Shown here one piece after another: positions 32,414 to 42,009 of a DNA stretch of 64,000 nt. Source of the DNA: Hydrogenovibrio sp. 3SP14C1. GTDB taxonomy: Bacteria; Pseudomonadota; Gammaproteobacteria; Thiomicrospirales; Thiomicrospiraceae. The translations under genes and the position numbers were made by a program. The notes under the pieces are model-generated. The model did not search any database and was not told the DNA's origin. It saw nothing but the letters and a program-made list of their open reading frames with translations. How positions within the stretch are numbered: the stretch's first letter is position 1; every line of letters starts with the position of its first letter. The stretch lies in NCBI RefSeq assembly GCF_029625905.1, contig NZ_JARTLM010000006.1, positions 1-64,000 on the forward strand, read 5' to 3'.

Positions 32414-33627
32414 AAGTTTTACTCGGTGTGACAGGGGGCATTGCTGCTTATAAATCACTGGAGCTGGTGCGTTTGTTTGTGAAAGCAGGGCATCAGGTAC
32501 AGGTGGTCATGACGGCGGGTGCCAAGGAGTTTATCCAACCGTTGTCGTTTCAAGCGCTGTCCGGCAATCCTGTTCGTGACCAACTGTTTGACGAAAACCA
32601 AGAAGCCGGAATGGGGCACATTGAACTGGCGCGTTGGGCTGACTTGGTTGTGATTGCACCTTGTTCGGCGGAAACTGTGGCAAAATTGAGAATGGGACGC
32701 GCGGATGATTTGTTGATGACATTATGTCTGGCAACGGATCGTCCAATGATGCTGGCACCAGCGATGAATCGTTTGATGTGGTCAAATGACGCTACCCAAG
32801 AAAATATCGCGATGCTTCAGCAAAGAGGGATGGAAATTATTGCACCGGCAGAAGGTGAACAAGCGTGTGGTGAGGTGGGGGCTGGGCGGATGCCTGAACC
32901 GGAAGCGATTTTTGCACAAGCAGAGCGTTATGTAGCAGAGCAGCAAAAAAACGCCCAGGCCTGGGCAGAATTAAGTCCTTTTTGGCGAGGTAAACATCTT
33001 TTAATTACCGCAGGCCCAACGTTTGAAGACCTAGATCCCGTGAGATTTATCGGCAATCGTAGCTCTGGAAAAATGGGATTCGCCATTGCTGAAGTGGCTC
33101 ATAAGCTGGGGGCGCAAGTGACGCTGATCGCCGGTCCTGTGGTATTGAACAGTTCTCCTGACATTTCAAGGGTCAATGTGCGTTCCGCACAGCAGATGTT
33201 TGAGGCGGTGCAGTCTCGTTACGCCAAACAAGATGTTTTTATCAGTGCCGCGGCAGTCGCTGACTTTCGCCCAGCCAAGCAATCAATTCAAAAAATAAAG
33301 AAAACGACCGATCAAGAAGAGATGACGTTACAGTTGGTCAAAAACCCTGATATTGTTGCTTGGGTTGCCCAGCAAGAAAACAAACCCTTTGTGGTCGGGT
33401 TTGCGGCTGAAACTGAAGATGTGCTAAGTTATGCACAATCCAAGTTGAAACGTAAACAATTGGATATGATCTGTGCCAATCAAGTTGGAGGTAATTTAGG
33501 GTTTGAATCCGAGCAGAATGCTTTAACACTGATCACCCGTGATACCGTTGAGGCATTGACGGCTTCGAATAAAAAACAACAGGCATTAGAATTGTTAAAA
33601 TTCATTGCATCGCTTAACCCCCTTTAA
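32410..33627 (+). CDS. coaBC: Bifunctional phosphopantothenoylcysteine decarboxylase/synthetase
   Basis: 405 residues. The N-terminal flavoprotein CoaC domain has GVTGGIAAYKSLELV, the active-site His in GHIELARWADLVVIAPCSA, and the catalytic Cys in EQACGEVGAGRMPEP near 155. The C-terminal CoaB domain begins ITAGPTFEDLDPVRFIGNRS. It makes 4'-phosphopantetheine for CoaD at 15221. It overlaps the thioesterase gene by 4 bases. Contains an exact palindrome copy at the linker between the domains, where the protein reads AQAWAEL. Confidence 0.97.
   Translation: MKVLLGVTGGIAAYKSLELVRLFVKAGHQVQVVMTAGAKEFIQPLSFQALSGNPVRDQLFDENQEAGMGHIELARWADLVVIAPCSAETVAKLRMGRADDLLMTLCLATDRPMMLAPAMNRLMWSNDATQENIAMLQQRGMEIIAPAEGEQACGEVGAGRMPEPEAIFAQAERYVAEQQKNAQAWAELSPFWRGKHLLITAGPTFEDLDPVRFIGNRSSGKMGFAIAEVAHKLGAQVTLIAGPVVLNSSPDISRVNVRSAQQMFEAVQSRYAKQDVFISAAAVADFRPAKQSIQKIKKTTDQEEMTLQLVKNPDIVAWVAQQENKPFVVGFAAETEDVLSYAQSKLKRKQLDMICANQVGGNLGFESEQNALTLITRDTVEALTASNKKQQALELLKFIASLNPL
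32955..32964. repeat. CCAGGCCTGG palindrome, copy 6
   Basis: Exact copy inside coaBC; symmetry extends to GCCCAGGCCTGGGC. It encodes Gln-Ala-Trp in the variable linker between the CoaC and CoaB domains. Confidence 0.85.
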
Positions 33628-33677
33628 GGTGGCATCGTTCATATCACTATGTACTCAACCTAACTCAGGAGTAAGAC

Positions 33678-34004
33678 ATGTATCAAATCAAACAGGCTTT
33701 TTTAATTTTTATGCTAGGTGGATTTTTATTGGCAGGTTGTTCTTTTAACGAACCGACCGAAGCCTCCAAACGAGTGATGTTGGTAAAAGACTTCAACGTG
33801 ACGAACTGCGAAAAACTAGGTGATACGGTCGTTAGAGTGAAAGATTCTTTGGGGGGTGTTAAGTTCTCCGAAAAAGAAGTGCAAGAAGAGTTGATTGTCA
33901 TCGCTAAAAACGACGCTGCGAAAATGGGAGGCGATTCGATTGTGGCGGTATCAGATGTGAAAGGTGGCGTACAAAAGTTTGCTATTTTTCGTTGTCAAAA
34001 ATAA
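33678..34004 (+). CDS. DUF4156-like small lipoprotein
   Basis: 108 residues. The lipoprotein signal ends FLLAGC (Cys21). The mature part has VTNCEKLGDTVVRV, ELIVIAKNDAAKMGGDSIVAV and a final FRC, so two Cys could form a disulfide as in RcsF-like and DUF4156 envelope proteins. AGGAG precedes the ATG by 8 bases. Probably outer-membrane anchored; role unknown, possibly envelope sensing. It follows coaBC by 50 bases on the same strand. Confidence 0.7.
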   Translation: MYQIKQAFLIFMLGGFLLAGCSFNEPTEASKRVMLVKDFNVTNCEKLGDTVVRVKDSLGGVKFSEKEVQEELIVIAKNDAAKMGGDSIVAVSDVKGGVQKFAIFRCQK

Positions 34005-34145
34005 GGCATTTTCGGTTCTAAATTAACGACCGGTTTCGCTCAGGCGAGCTCTGCCAGTGTCGAAGGTCATTAGCAATAAACCTAATTAATGTAAGCCTTT
34101 ATGAAGATTGATTGGGGTACCTGTTTGGTGTCTTAAATTTAGGTG

Positions 34146-34151
34146 TATAAT
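34146..34151 (+). promoter_or_regulatory. TATAAT -10-like element
   Basis: A perfect TATAAT ends 3 bases before an in-frame TTG codon (34154). A transcript from it would start near 34158, inside that reading, which supports the ATG at 34205 as the real start of the kinase gene. The -35 region (TTTGGT) is weak. Confidence 0.4.
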
Positions 34152-34204
34152 ACTTGGTAAAAAACCTAAAACGACTGGTGAAGCCAGCCACTAGAGTTGC
34201 CAGA

Positions 34205-37200
34205 ATGAAGCCTGAACCCATAACGCCAGACCTAAAAAATGATTTTATTAATAAGTTATCTAATCATTTAGACAACCTATTGTCAGAGATTCGTAGTTTA
34301 AATGTTAAGACAACATTTGGTTCAGATCTTCAACCGTTTTATTACGTTCTTGAATCCTTGTCCTATGTGTCTAGGTCTTACGGCTCGGCCTCTTTTTCAA
34401 AAATTCTCAAACAATTAGAAAGTCTCATTTGGCGTCCCAAGGCATTACTGTCTCTTGCTGAAAAAGCAGACTTTATTGCTTCGCTAGAAGCGTTGAAAGA
34501 GACTATCTTTGAGGATAAAAATACTCAGCCAAGTGCGCTCCTTTCCCCTCGTATCTGTTTCTATGGCATTGAACCCGAAGAGATTGAAACCGTTTTACAA
34601 AACACGTCTGAATTGTTTTTGCGTTATCGCGTGTTCTCTTCGTTAGACGCACTTAAACGTTTAAAAAGCGATGATATTTTAGTGTTTCGGTTAACCGAAG
34701 AAGAGCAACAAACAGTCGCTTGTATTCACTCTTTAACGTCGCTGGTTTTTTCAGTCGATCAGGCTATTTATCTTTTGCCAGAAGAAAGTCTCGCCAGTCG
34801 ATTAAATTTGGCATCTCAAGGTGTTGAGAACCTTTTTATTTGGCCGGATGAAGCCTTTTATTTTCGTCGTTATTTTTATCACCTCTATCATCGGGCATTA
34901 CCCGTCTGCAAGCCTTTCAAGGTGCTTTTTGTCGGGGTGTCAGAACGGAGTGAAGAACTTTGTGCTCGTTTACAAGCGTTTGGCGTGGACATGCGTCATG
35001 TCGGCGATAGTGTGACGGTTCTGGAAAACTTGCAGCAAGTCTCCCCTGATTTGGTGATGATGGACGCTGAAGAAGACGAGTTTGATGTCCAGGCGTTAAG
35101 TACCGCCATTCGACAGCTTCCGAATGCAAAACGTTTAATGGTGCTTAATTATCAAACCATTCCAGAGCGTTTAAGACGATTTAACCGTTTAGCGCATTTT
35201 GAAGCCGACATTGCGGTTTCAAAATTGCAAACGGTGGACGAAGCCTGTGCTGAGGTGTTGGCGCGTCTGGCGCATCAGCGAGATGTTGTGTTTTTATCGT
35301 CTGCAACCGACGATGCACTTCAAAAAACAGCCGACTTTAAAACCGGGCTAGATTTCCATAACATTGTATCGGTGACCGATAAACACGGGCGTATTATTGA
35401 AGTTAATGATACGTTTTGCCGAATCAGTGGCTATTCACGTGATGAACTGCTCGGACAGGATCATCGAAAAGTCAATTCAGGCATTCATTCAAAAACCTTT
35501 TTCAAAGAAATGTGGCAAACCATTTCGGCTGGTCACGCTTGGACGGGTGAAATTTGTAATCGTGCCAAAAACGGTACTCTCTATTGGGTTGAATCGAGTA
35601 TTTTGCCAATTTTAGACTCCCATGGATACCCGCAAAAGTACATTTCCATTCGAACCGATGTAACGCATTTAAAGCAAACCGAGCGTAAGTTGACTGAAGC
35701 TCAAAACCTGGCAAATTTAGGCCATTGGGAAGCGGATTTGATAACGGGCGCGCTGGAATGGTCAGATACTATTTATGAGATTTTCGGGTTTGATAAAGCG
35801 CACTTTTCACCCAGTGTGGAAGCCTTTAAAAAAGCGATCCATCCAGAGGATGTTGAACTGGTTGAGGACAGTGAGCGTGAAGCGGGCATTACAGGGATTC
35901 ATAACGTGGTTCATCGTATTGTTCGACCAGATGGTGAGATACGTTACGTACATGAACTGGGCCAAGGGCATCGTCAGGATGGAAAATTGGTACGAATGTC
36001 GGGAACGGTTCAAGATATTACCGATTTAAAAGAAGCGGAAGCAGCGCTAAAAAAGAGCGAACAAAGACTGAATGTAAGCCAGCGCTTTGCAAATATTGGA
36101 ACCTGGGATTGGAATATTAAAACCAATGAGCTTTTTTGGTCTGAGCGTATCAGCCCATTATTTGGGGGAGAGCAAGCAGAGCTGGAAACCAGTTATGATA
36201 GCTTTTTGAATGCCGTGCACCCCGAGGATCGCCAGAAAGTCATTGAAGCAGTGACAAACTGTATTGAACACGGAACCGAATACGATATAGAGCATCGAGT
36301 GATCTGGCAAGATGGTTCTGTGCGATGGATGCAGGAGTTGGGTGATACCGTTCGAGATCAAGACGGCAATCCAACGAATATGCTTGGGGTGGTTCAAGAT
36401 ATTACCCGTCGAAAAGAGGCGGAAGAAAATTTGATTCAAGCACTTGATCGAGCGGAAAAAGCCGATAAAGCCAAATCGGAATTTTTATCGAGTATGAGCC
36501 ATGAATTGCGGACGCCATTAAATTCAATCATTGGGTTTTCTGATTTATTAAGTATGGCGAACTTGCCGGAAAAGGAACAGCATCAAGTGGACCATATTTC
36601 TGAAAGTGGTCATCATTTATTGGCTTTGATTAATCAACTTTTAGAATTGTCAAAAATTGAACAAGGGGAAGTGGAACTTAAGATGGCCGATGTGAGCTTG
36701 GAGGACACGGTTCATTATTGTCTGTCGACGGTTGACCCAATGGCGCAAAAATATTCGGTGGAGTTGGAAAGGCCGGACTGGGAAGATTTTAATTATCATA
36801 TTTACGCGGATGAAATTAAGTTTAAACAGGTGATGTTGAACTTTTTATCGAATGCGATTAAATATAATCAGCCAAAAGGCAAAGTGACTTTGTCTGCCGA
36901 GTTAATTGCTGGAGATCACATTCGTATCTTAGTTTCGGATACAGGATGTGGTATTCCAAAAGATAAACAGGCTAATGTATTTAATTCGTATGATCGGTTA
37001 GGGCATGAATCGTCTCCCATAGAAGGCACGGGTATTGGTTTGAATATTACGCAACAGTTAGTCTTTCTGATGGGAGGTGAAATTGGCTTTTCCAGTGAAG
37101 AGAATAGAGGGGCCTGTTTCTGGGTAGACTTTCCGTTATTCAACATCACGCAAGACAATTTTCAGCAAGATAAGCCCGTTGAACAGAATGTTGAGTCAGA

Positions 37201-37561
37201 TGCTTTGATGAAAGTGTTGTTGATCGATAATCAGCCTCAAAATATGCATGTTATGGCTAGATTGGGTAAAATTGGAGAGTTGATGGAACTGAAGGTGGCG
37301 CCTGATTTAGAGCTTGGAATGAGCATGGCTCAAACCCTGAAGCCCGATATGGTTTTTGTGGGGATGAGTTTGACAAAGGAAACTGCACAGACGGCGGTCT
37401 CTAATCTAAAGCAGCTGTCCGCTTTTAAAGAAAAAAAGGCTTATTTTGTGACAATCAATCATCCTGATGTGGAGGGGGTTGATGGCAAGCTTTCATCTCC
37501 TTTGGACGAAAAAGCAATACAAGTGTTGATTCATAAGGTACAGGAGTCAAGAAAATCATGA
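34205..37561 (+). CDS. Soluble hybrid kinase: receiver-like, three PAS, histidine kinase, degenerate receiver
   Basis: 1118 residues from the ATG at 34205. An unrecognised helical N-terminus (1-110) precedes a receiver-like region (about 238-350, with LVMMDAEEDEFD). Three PAS/PAC units follow (about 379-500, 502-620, 628-745). HisKA has MSHELRTPLNSIIGF near 765, with HATPase FLSNAIKYN, DTGCGI and GTGIGL. The C-terminal receiver (about 1000-1110) begins VLLIDNQPQN but reads VFVGMSL where the phospho-acceptor Asp should be, so it is probably not phosphorylatable. There are no membrane helices. Overlaps the HD-GYP regulator gene by 4 bases, its likely partner. Confidence 0.9.
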   Translation: MKPEPITPDLKNDFINKLSNHLDNLLSEIRSLNVKTTFGSDLQPFYYVLESLSYVSRSYGSASFSKILKQLESLIWRPKALLSLAEKADFIASLEALKETIFEDKNTQPSALLSPRICFYGIEPEEIETVLQNTSELFLRYRVFSSLDALKRLKSDDILVFRLTEEEQQTVACIHSLTSLVFSVDQAIYLLPEESLASRLNLASQGVENLFIWPDEAFYFRRYFYHLYHRALPVCKPFKVLFVGVSERSEELCARLQAFGVDMRHVGDSVTVLENLQQVSPDLVMMDAEEDEFDVQALSTAIRQLPNAKRLMVLNYQTIPERLRRFNRLAHFEADIAVSKLQTVDEACAEVLARLAHQRDVVFLSSATDDALQKTADFKTGLDFHNIVSVTDKHGRIIEVNDTFCRISGYSRDELLGQDHRKVNSGIHSKTFFKEMWQTISAGHAWTGEICNRAKNGTLYWVESSILPILDSHGYPQKYISIRTDVTHLKQTERKLTEAQNLANLGHWEADLITGALEWSDTIYEIFGFDKAHFSPSVEAFKKAIHPEDVELVEDSEREAGITGIHNVVHRIVRPDGEIRYVHELGQGHRQDGKLVRMSGTVQDITDLKEAEAALKKSEQRLNVSQRFANIGTWDWNIKTNELFWSERISPLFGGEQAELETSYDSFLNAVHPEDRQKVIEAVTNCIEHGTEYDIEHRVIWQDGSVRWMQELGDTVRDQDGNPTNMLGVVQDITRRKEAEENLIQALDRAEKADKAKSEFLSSMSHELRTPLNSIIGFSDLLSMANLPEKEQHQVDHISESGHHLLALINQLLELSKIEQGEVELKMADVSLEDTVHYCLSTVDPMAQKYSVELERPDWEDFNYHIYADEIKFKQVMLNFLSNAIKYNQPKGKVTLSAELIAGDHIRILVSDTGCGIPKDKQANVFNSYDRLGHESSPIEGTGIGLNITQQLVFLMGGEIGFSSEENRGACFWVDFPLFNITQDNFQQDKPVEQNVESDALMKVLLIDNQPQNMHVMARLGKIGELMELKVAPDLELGMSMAQTLKPDMVFVGMSLTKETAQTAVSNLKQLSAFKEKKAYFVTINHPDVEGVDGKLSSPLDEKAIQVLIHKVQESRKS

Positions 37562-38622
37562 CACAACTCTATGATGCTCGGGTTTTGGTGTTAGATGACC
37601 AGCAAGTCAATTTGGATCTTGTCATGGATCTTTTGACACTGGAAGGTTATGAAAATATTGAACTCTTGAATAATCCACTCCAGTTAAGCACCGTTCTGGA
37701 ATCTCAAACCATTGATCTGATTTTGTTAGATATCAATATGCCTATCTTGGATGGATTTGCTGCTTTGGCGATGATTAAACAACATTATCAAGACCAGGAT
37801 ATCCCGCCTGTTGTGATGTTAACGGCGCAGAATGATCAAGAGAATCGTCTCAGAGCGTTAAAAAGTGGTGCCAGTGATTATGTGATGAAACCTTTTAATC
37901 GTCACGAGTTACTCAAACGGATTGAAATTCAGCTTCAAAACTGGCAAATGAAAATGATGTTGAAAGAACAAAATCGACTGCTTGAACAAAAAGTACAAGA
38001 GCGTACGCAAGCATTAGAAGATGCGCATCATGAAATTATTTATCGGTTGGGACGCGCCGCAGAATATCGAGATAATGAAACAGGCAATCACGTCAAACGC
38101 GTTAGTTACTTTTCAGAGTTGATCGCACTTAAAGCGGGCTTGGATAAAAAAGAAGCGCACATGATTCGAATTGCCTCTCCGATGCATGATGTCGGTAAGA
38201 TTGGTATTTCAGACACGATTATGATGAAGCCTGGCAAACTTTCAAATGAAGAGTATTTGGAAATGCAGCGTCATGTTGAAATAGGGGGCGAGATTTTGGA
38301 AGGCCATGATTCCGATGTCTTAAGGACGGCTTATGAGATTGCATTAACACATCATGAAAAATATGATGGCAAAGGCTACCCCAAAGGATTGTCTGGAAAA
38401 GATATCCCTGTCTCAGGGCGCATCGTTGCCATAGCAGATGTTTTTGATGCGTTAACGTCCGAACGCCCTTATAAAGAAGCTTGGCCTGTTGAAAAAGCGG
38501 TGCATTTGATTCAGTCTGAAAAAAATAAACATTTTGACCCTGAGTTAGTGGATTGTTTTCTCGCTGTACTGCCAGAAATTATTAAAATTAAGAAAAAATA
38601 TTCTGATAAAACAAGTGGTTAA
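37558..38622 (+). CDS. Response regulator with HD-GYP phosphodiesterase domain
   Basis: 354 residues. The receiver (1-125) has the acidic pair DD in VLDDQQ, phospho-acceptor Asp58 (LLLDINMP) and the Lys in VMKPF. A coiled-coil linker (about 130-160) leads to HD-GYP (about 165-345) with HDVGKIGI and HHEKYDGKGYPKG, the complete metal and GYP motifs. The predicted activity is c-di-GMP hydrolysis controlled by phosphorylation. The start overlaps the stop of the hybrid kinase gene (ATGA), so the kinase at 34205 is the probable phosphate donor. This would be the only phosphodiesterase balancing three cyclases in the window. Confidence 0.94.
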   Translation: MTQLYDARVLVLDDQQVNLDLVMDLLTLEGYENIELLNNPLQLSTVLESQTIDLILLDINMPILDGFAALAMIKQHYQDQDIPPVVMLTAQNDQENRLRALKSGASDYVMKPFNRHELLKRIEIQLQNWQMKMMLKEQNRLLEQKVQERTQALEDAHHEIIYRLGRAAEYRDNETGNHVKRVSYFSELIALKAGLDKKEAHMIRIASPMHDVGKIGISDTIMMKPGKLSNEEYLEMQRHVEIGGEILEGHDSDVLRTAYEIALTHHEKYDGKGYPKGLSGKDIPVSGRIVAIADVFDALTSERPYKEAWPVEKAVHLIQSEKNKHFDPELVDCFLAVLPEIIKIKKKYSDKTSG

Positions 38623-38720
38623 TAATTGTTTCCTAATTTGTTTTATTGTTTAGTTCTCCTTGCATCGTCGGCAGTACAGTTGTTAAACTGATTTAAATTC
38701 ATATTTCGTTAAGGAGAGCC

Positions 38721-39812
38721 ATGATGCGATTATCTTCTTTATCTTTGTCCACATTTTTATCTATTCCGTTTATTTTTTCGCAAGCCCAAGCTTCCAATCA
38801 ATTGGCCGGGGGTGTTTGGTTTAACTATAACCAGTCGTTTCATTCCGGTGCGAACGAACCCAATAACGGCACCATTGGGGATGAAGCCTTAATTCTGTAT
38901 GCTGATGGTCAAGCCGATGAAGGGCAAGGCAATTGGTCTTACTCCGCAGAATGGCGAATGGGGCCGGGCAGCTTTACCGACCCTGATAACAACTCAACTG
39001 GTGACCAATCAGGGATGCATAAAGCCTGGGTGGGATTTGACTTCAATGATTCTTATAAGTTGATTGTCGGGAAAAGCCAAGTGCCCTTTGGCTGGAAGAC
39101 TTATAACTTCTGGCCTGGTGATATGTTGCAAGGTGGTTATGGCGATCAAATGGATGTAGGTCTTAAGCTGCAAGGTAAAGCCACTAATCTCCACTATGAT
39201 GTGGCTTACTATCATCAAGATGATTGGGGGAAAACCAGTACCGATACCATGGATGATAATCGACATTGGGGATCTTCAACCACCTATCGAAAGGTTCAAA
39301 CCTGGGTGGGAAATCTTGATGTTAACTTAACGAAGAATCACACCGTTGGGGCGGCCTTACAGGCTGGAAAGCTACAAGACTTCAGTTATACGAATAGTAA
39401 TGATGGTAGTAAAGTTGATGGGGATCATTCTGCTTTAGTTGTTTACTATAAAGGAACATTTGGAAAGACTTTCTTAAACGGGGAAGTTATTCAAGCGCAA
39501 CGTAATTTACCTGAAAATTATGCAACCAGCAACGGGTTGGAACGTAAGGTTGAAAATACACGTTATGCCTTTGAAGTCGGGCGTTCCAGTGGGAATTGGA
39601 CGTATTATTTGGATGCTTCTTGGGCTGATCCTCAAACCAAGGGCAATGATGCCAATCTTGTCGCCGCTTATGCGCCCGGCATTAAATATAATTATGGTCC
39701 GGGTTGGATTTATGCAGAGTATTTGACGCAAGACGGTTATATTGATCGGAATGGTACGGTCGGTAAAGGCGATTTCAATGCGCTGTATCTAACAATGGAC
39801 TTTTACTTCTAG
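38721..39812 (+). CDS. Outer-membrane porin (phosphate-selective-porin-like beta barrel)
   Basis: 363 residues. A signal peptide (about 1-24, ends AQA) is followed by amphipathic beta strands with alternating aromatics and Asn/Asp-rich loops, ending with the barrel-insertion signal MDFYF. KLIVGKSQVPFGWKTYNFWPGD resembles the OprP/OprO-type porin core. Strong AAGGAGA before the ATG. It should form a channel in the outer membrane; the solute is not evident. The BCCT transporter gene follows 65 bases downstream, which would suit entry of a betaine-like solute, but that is inference. Confidence 0.78.
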   Translation: MMRLSSLSLSTFLSIPFIFSQAQASNQLAGGVWFNYNQSFHSGANEPNNGTIGDEALILYADGQADEGQGNWSYSAEWRMGPGSFTDPDNNSTGDQSGMHKAWVGFDFNDSYKLIVGKSQVPFGWKTYNFWPGDMLQGGYGDQMDVGLKLQGKATNLHYDVAYYHQDDWGKTSTDTMDDNRHWGSSTTYRKVQTWVGNLDVNLTKNHTVGAALQAGKLQDFSYTNSNDGSKVDGDHSALVVYYKGTFGKTFLNGEVIQAQRNLPENYATSNGLERKVENTRYAFEVGRSSGNWTYYLDASWADPQTKGNDANLVAAYAPGIKYNYGPGWIYAEYLTQDGYIDRNGTVGKGDFNALYLTMDFYF

Positions 39813-39877
39813 TCACCGTTTTCATATTGACAGTAACCCCCTTTTTTACAATCGAACATTACGATGAGGTCTCACGG

Positions 39878-41860
39878 ATGAATCAATCTCCTACTTCAGA
39901 ACCCGCAAGACTGAACCCCCCTGTTTTTTTTACCGCCTCAGGCCTGGTTATTTTATTGTTGCTCTATGCGGCGATCTTTCCCGAGCAAGCAGATGGTAAT
40001 TTCAGTCACCTCCAAAACGTGATTGTTGATAATGGCAGTTGGTTTTATGTGCTGACAGTCGCCATTATTCTACTTACCGTGGTATTTCTGGGGCTGTCCC
40101 GTTATGGGAATATTAAATTGGGTCCGGACCATGCCTCACCCGACTATTCTAAAATCACCTGGTTTTCAATGCTGTTTTCTGCAGGTATGGGGATCGGTCT
40201 CATGTTTTTTGGGGTTGCAGAGCCGGTGATGCACTTTCTTGCGCCGCCTGTTGGAGACCCTCAAACCGTCGATGCCGCTCGTCAGGCCATGAAAATTACC
40301 TTTTTCCATTGGGGGCTGCATGCGTGGGCCATTTATGCGATTGTGGCATTGATTTTAGCGTTCTTTAGTTATCGCCATGGGTTGCCGTTAACGATGCGTT
40401 CGGCCTTATATCCTTTGATTGGTGAGCGTATTTATGGGCCGATAGGACACGCAGTGGATGTATTTGCTGTTATCGGGACGGTATTCGGGATTGCGACCTC
40501 ATTAGGGTATGGTGTTCTGCAAATGAACACCGGGTTAAACTATTTGTTTGAAGTGCCTGTCGGGGTTGTGACCCAAGTCATCCTGATCGCAGCCGTGACC
40601 GCTCTTGCGGCAGTTTCCGTGGTGACAGGGCTGGATAAAGGGATTCGTCGTTTATCTGAGTTGAATATGAGTTTGGCTGTTATTTTAATGCTGTTGGTGT
40701 TGTTTTTAGGCTCAACCATTTTCTTGATGCAAGCGTTGATTCAGAATGCGGGGAATTATTTGTCAGACATTGTTCGCGTGACGTTTAATTTATTCGCCTA
40801 TGAAAAAACGGACTGGATTGGGGGGTGGACGATTTTTTATTGGGCATGGTGGCTAGCCTGGGCACCTTTTGTTGGTCTGTTTATTGCGCGTGTTTCGCGA
40901 GGTCGAAGTATTCGAGAATTTGTGACAGGGGTGCTGTTTGTACCGGTTGGCTTCAGTATGATGTGGTTTACCTTCTTTGGGAATTCGGCCATCGATATGA
41001 TTTTGAATGGTGGATTGGCAAGTTTGGGGAATGCGGTATCGAATGATGTCGCCATCGCTTTGTTTGCTTTCTTGGATCAGTTTCCGTTTGGTTCTGTGTT
41101 GTCGTTTATTGCGATATTAATGGTGATCATTTTCTTTGTTACGTCTGCTGATTCCGGTGCGCTGGTGGTGAATATGTTGTGCTCCAATGGTCGAGATGAT
41201 ACGCCAATCTGGCAAAGACTTTATTGGGTCATCGGTGTTGGCTTGATTGCTGCCATTCTGTTGCTTGCCGGAGGATTGGGTGCATTACAGACATTGACAA
41301 TCGCCAGTGCGTTACCATTTTCCATTGTTTTATTAATTGCCACTTATGGTTTGATTATGGCGTTAAGGGTTGATATCGCCAAACGGGACAGCTTGCAGAT
41401 GAATGTGGCGCCAACACCACCTTCTACCTCGGATGGTAACTGGAAAGAACGATTACATAATATTGTCGATTATCCGACCAAATCGGTGGTAAGCCGCTAT
41501 ATTCAGAGTGTGGCAAGGCCCGCTTGTGAAGAAGTCGCTGAAGAGCTTAAAGCACAGGACTTGGATGCTTTGGTCGAAAATGAAAAGGACAATGACCGTG
41601 TCCGTTTAATCGTTCGTCATGGTGAAGAAGCTGATTTCATTTATGAAATTCGCAGTCGTTCACATTTGAAACCGGAATTTACTCAAGTTGAAACCGCAAT
41701 CGATGAGATGGATGAATCGGCGCGTTATTACCGTGCTGAAATTCATTTACGAGAAGGTGGGCAGGATTATGATGTGATGGGGTGGTCAAAGCAGGCTATT
41801 ATTCATGACATTATTGACCATTATCATAAGCATATGCATTTCTTGCATGTGTTGCGTTAA
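39878..41860 (+). CDS. BCCT-family betaine/choline-type transporter with cytoplasmic tail
   Basis: 660 residues from the ATG at 39878, which has GAGG upstream; an in-frame TTG at 39827 lacks a ribosome-binding site. There are twelve helices. The sodium/substrate glycine stretch GMGIGLMFFGVAEPVMHF is near 106-123 and the aromatic signature IFYWAWWLAWAPFVGLFIAR near 321-340. The last 130 residues form a soluble domain as in BetT-like carriers, where the tail senses osmolarity. The expected role is uptake of glycine betaine, choline or related compounds for osmoprotection. A bidirectional terminator follows. Confidence 0.92.
   Translation: MNQSPTSEPARLNPPVFFTASGLVILLLLYAAIFPEQADGNFSHLQNVIVDNGSWFYVLTVAIILLTVVFLGLSRYGNIKLGPDHASPDYSKITWFSMLFSAGMGIGLMFFGVAEPVMHFLAPPVGDPQTVDAARQAMKITFFHWGLHAWAIYAIVALILAFFSYRHGLPLTMRSALYPLIGERIYGPIGHAVDVFAVIGTVFGIATSLGYGVLQMNTGLNYLFEVPVGVVTQVILIAAVTALAAVSVVTGLDKGIRRLSELNMSLAVILMLLVLFLGSTIFLMQALIQNAGNYLSDIVRVTFNLFAYEKTDWIGGWTIFYWAWWLAWAPFVGLFIARVSRGRSIREFVTGVLFVPVGFSMMWFTFFGNSAIDMILNGGLASLGNAVSNDVAIALFAFLDQFPFGSVLSFIAILMVIIFFVTSADSGALVVNMLCSNGRDDTPIWQRLYWVIGVGLIAAILLLAGGLGALQTLTIASALPFSIVLLIATYGLIMALRVDIAKRDSLQMNVAPTPPSTSDGNWKERLHNIVDYPTKSVVSRYIQSVARPACEEVAEELKAQDLDALVENEKDNDRVRLIVRHGEEADFIYEIRSRSHLKPEFTQVETAIDEMDESARYYRAEIHLREGGQDYDVMGWSKQAIIHDIIDHYHKHMHFLHVLR
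39938..39947. repeat. Near copy TCAGGCCTGG in the BCCT gene
   Basis: One mismatch (first base) to the decamer, early in the BCCT coding region. Confidence 0.6.
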
Positions 41861-41884
41861 CCTCACCTCGTTTAATGTATGACA

Positions 41885-41915
41885 ATAAAAAAGCCCGTTT
41901 AATAACGGGTTTTTT
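41885..41915. terminator. Bidirectional intrinsic terminator after the BCCT gene
   Basis: CCCGTT/AACGGG with a TAAT loop, flanked by AAAAAA and TTTTTT. It lies between the convergent BCCT and APC genes and can end both transcripts. Confidence 0.85.
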
Positions 41916-41993
41916 ATGCCTAGAGGTTGATTAAGAAGAATCTTATTTGACCATAATAAGGAGTCTTTAGACCACTCTAGAAACTAAAAACAG

Positions 41994-42003
41994 CCAGGCC
42001 TGG
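41994..42003. repeat. CCAGGCCTGG palindrome, copy 7
   Basis: Exact copy extended to GCCAGGCCTGGC, 7 bases beyond the stop of the minus-strand APC gene. On that strand it is followed by TGTTTTTAG, so it is terminator-like. Confidence 0.85.
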
Positions 42004-42009
42004 CCAATT

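Noticed and set aside
34154..34204. TTG start for the soluble hybrid kinase
   Set aside because: A TATAAT ends 3 bases before it, so the transcript would start within or after that codon; the ATG at 34205 is preferred.
39827..39877. TTG start for the BCCT transporter
   Set aside because: No ribosome-binding site; the ATG at 39878 has GAGG upstream and starts a normal BCCT N-terminus.
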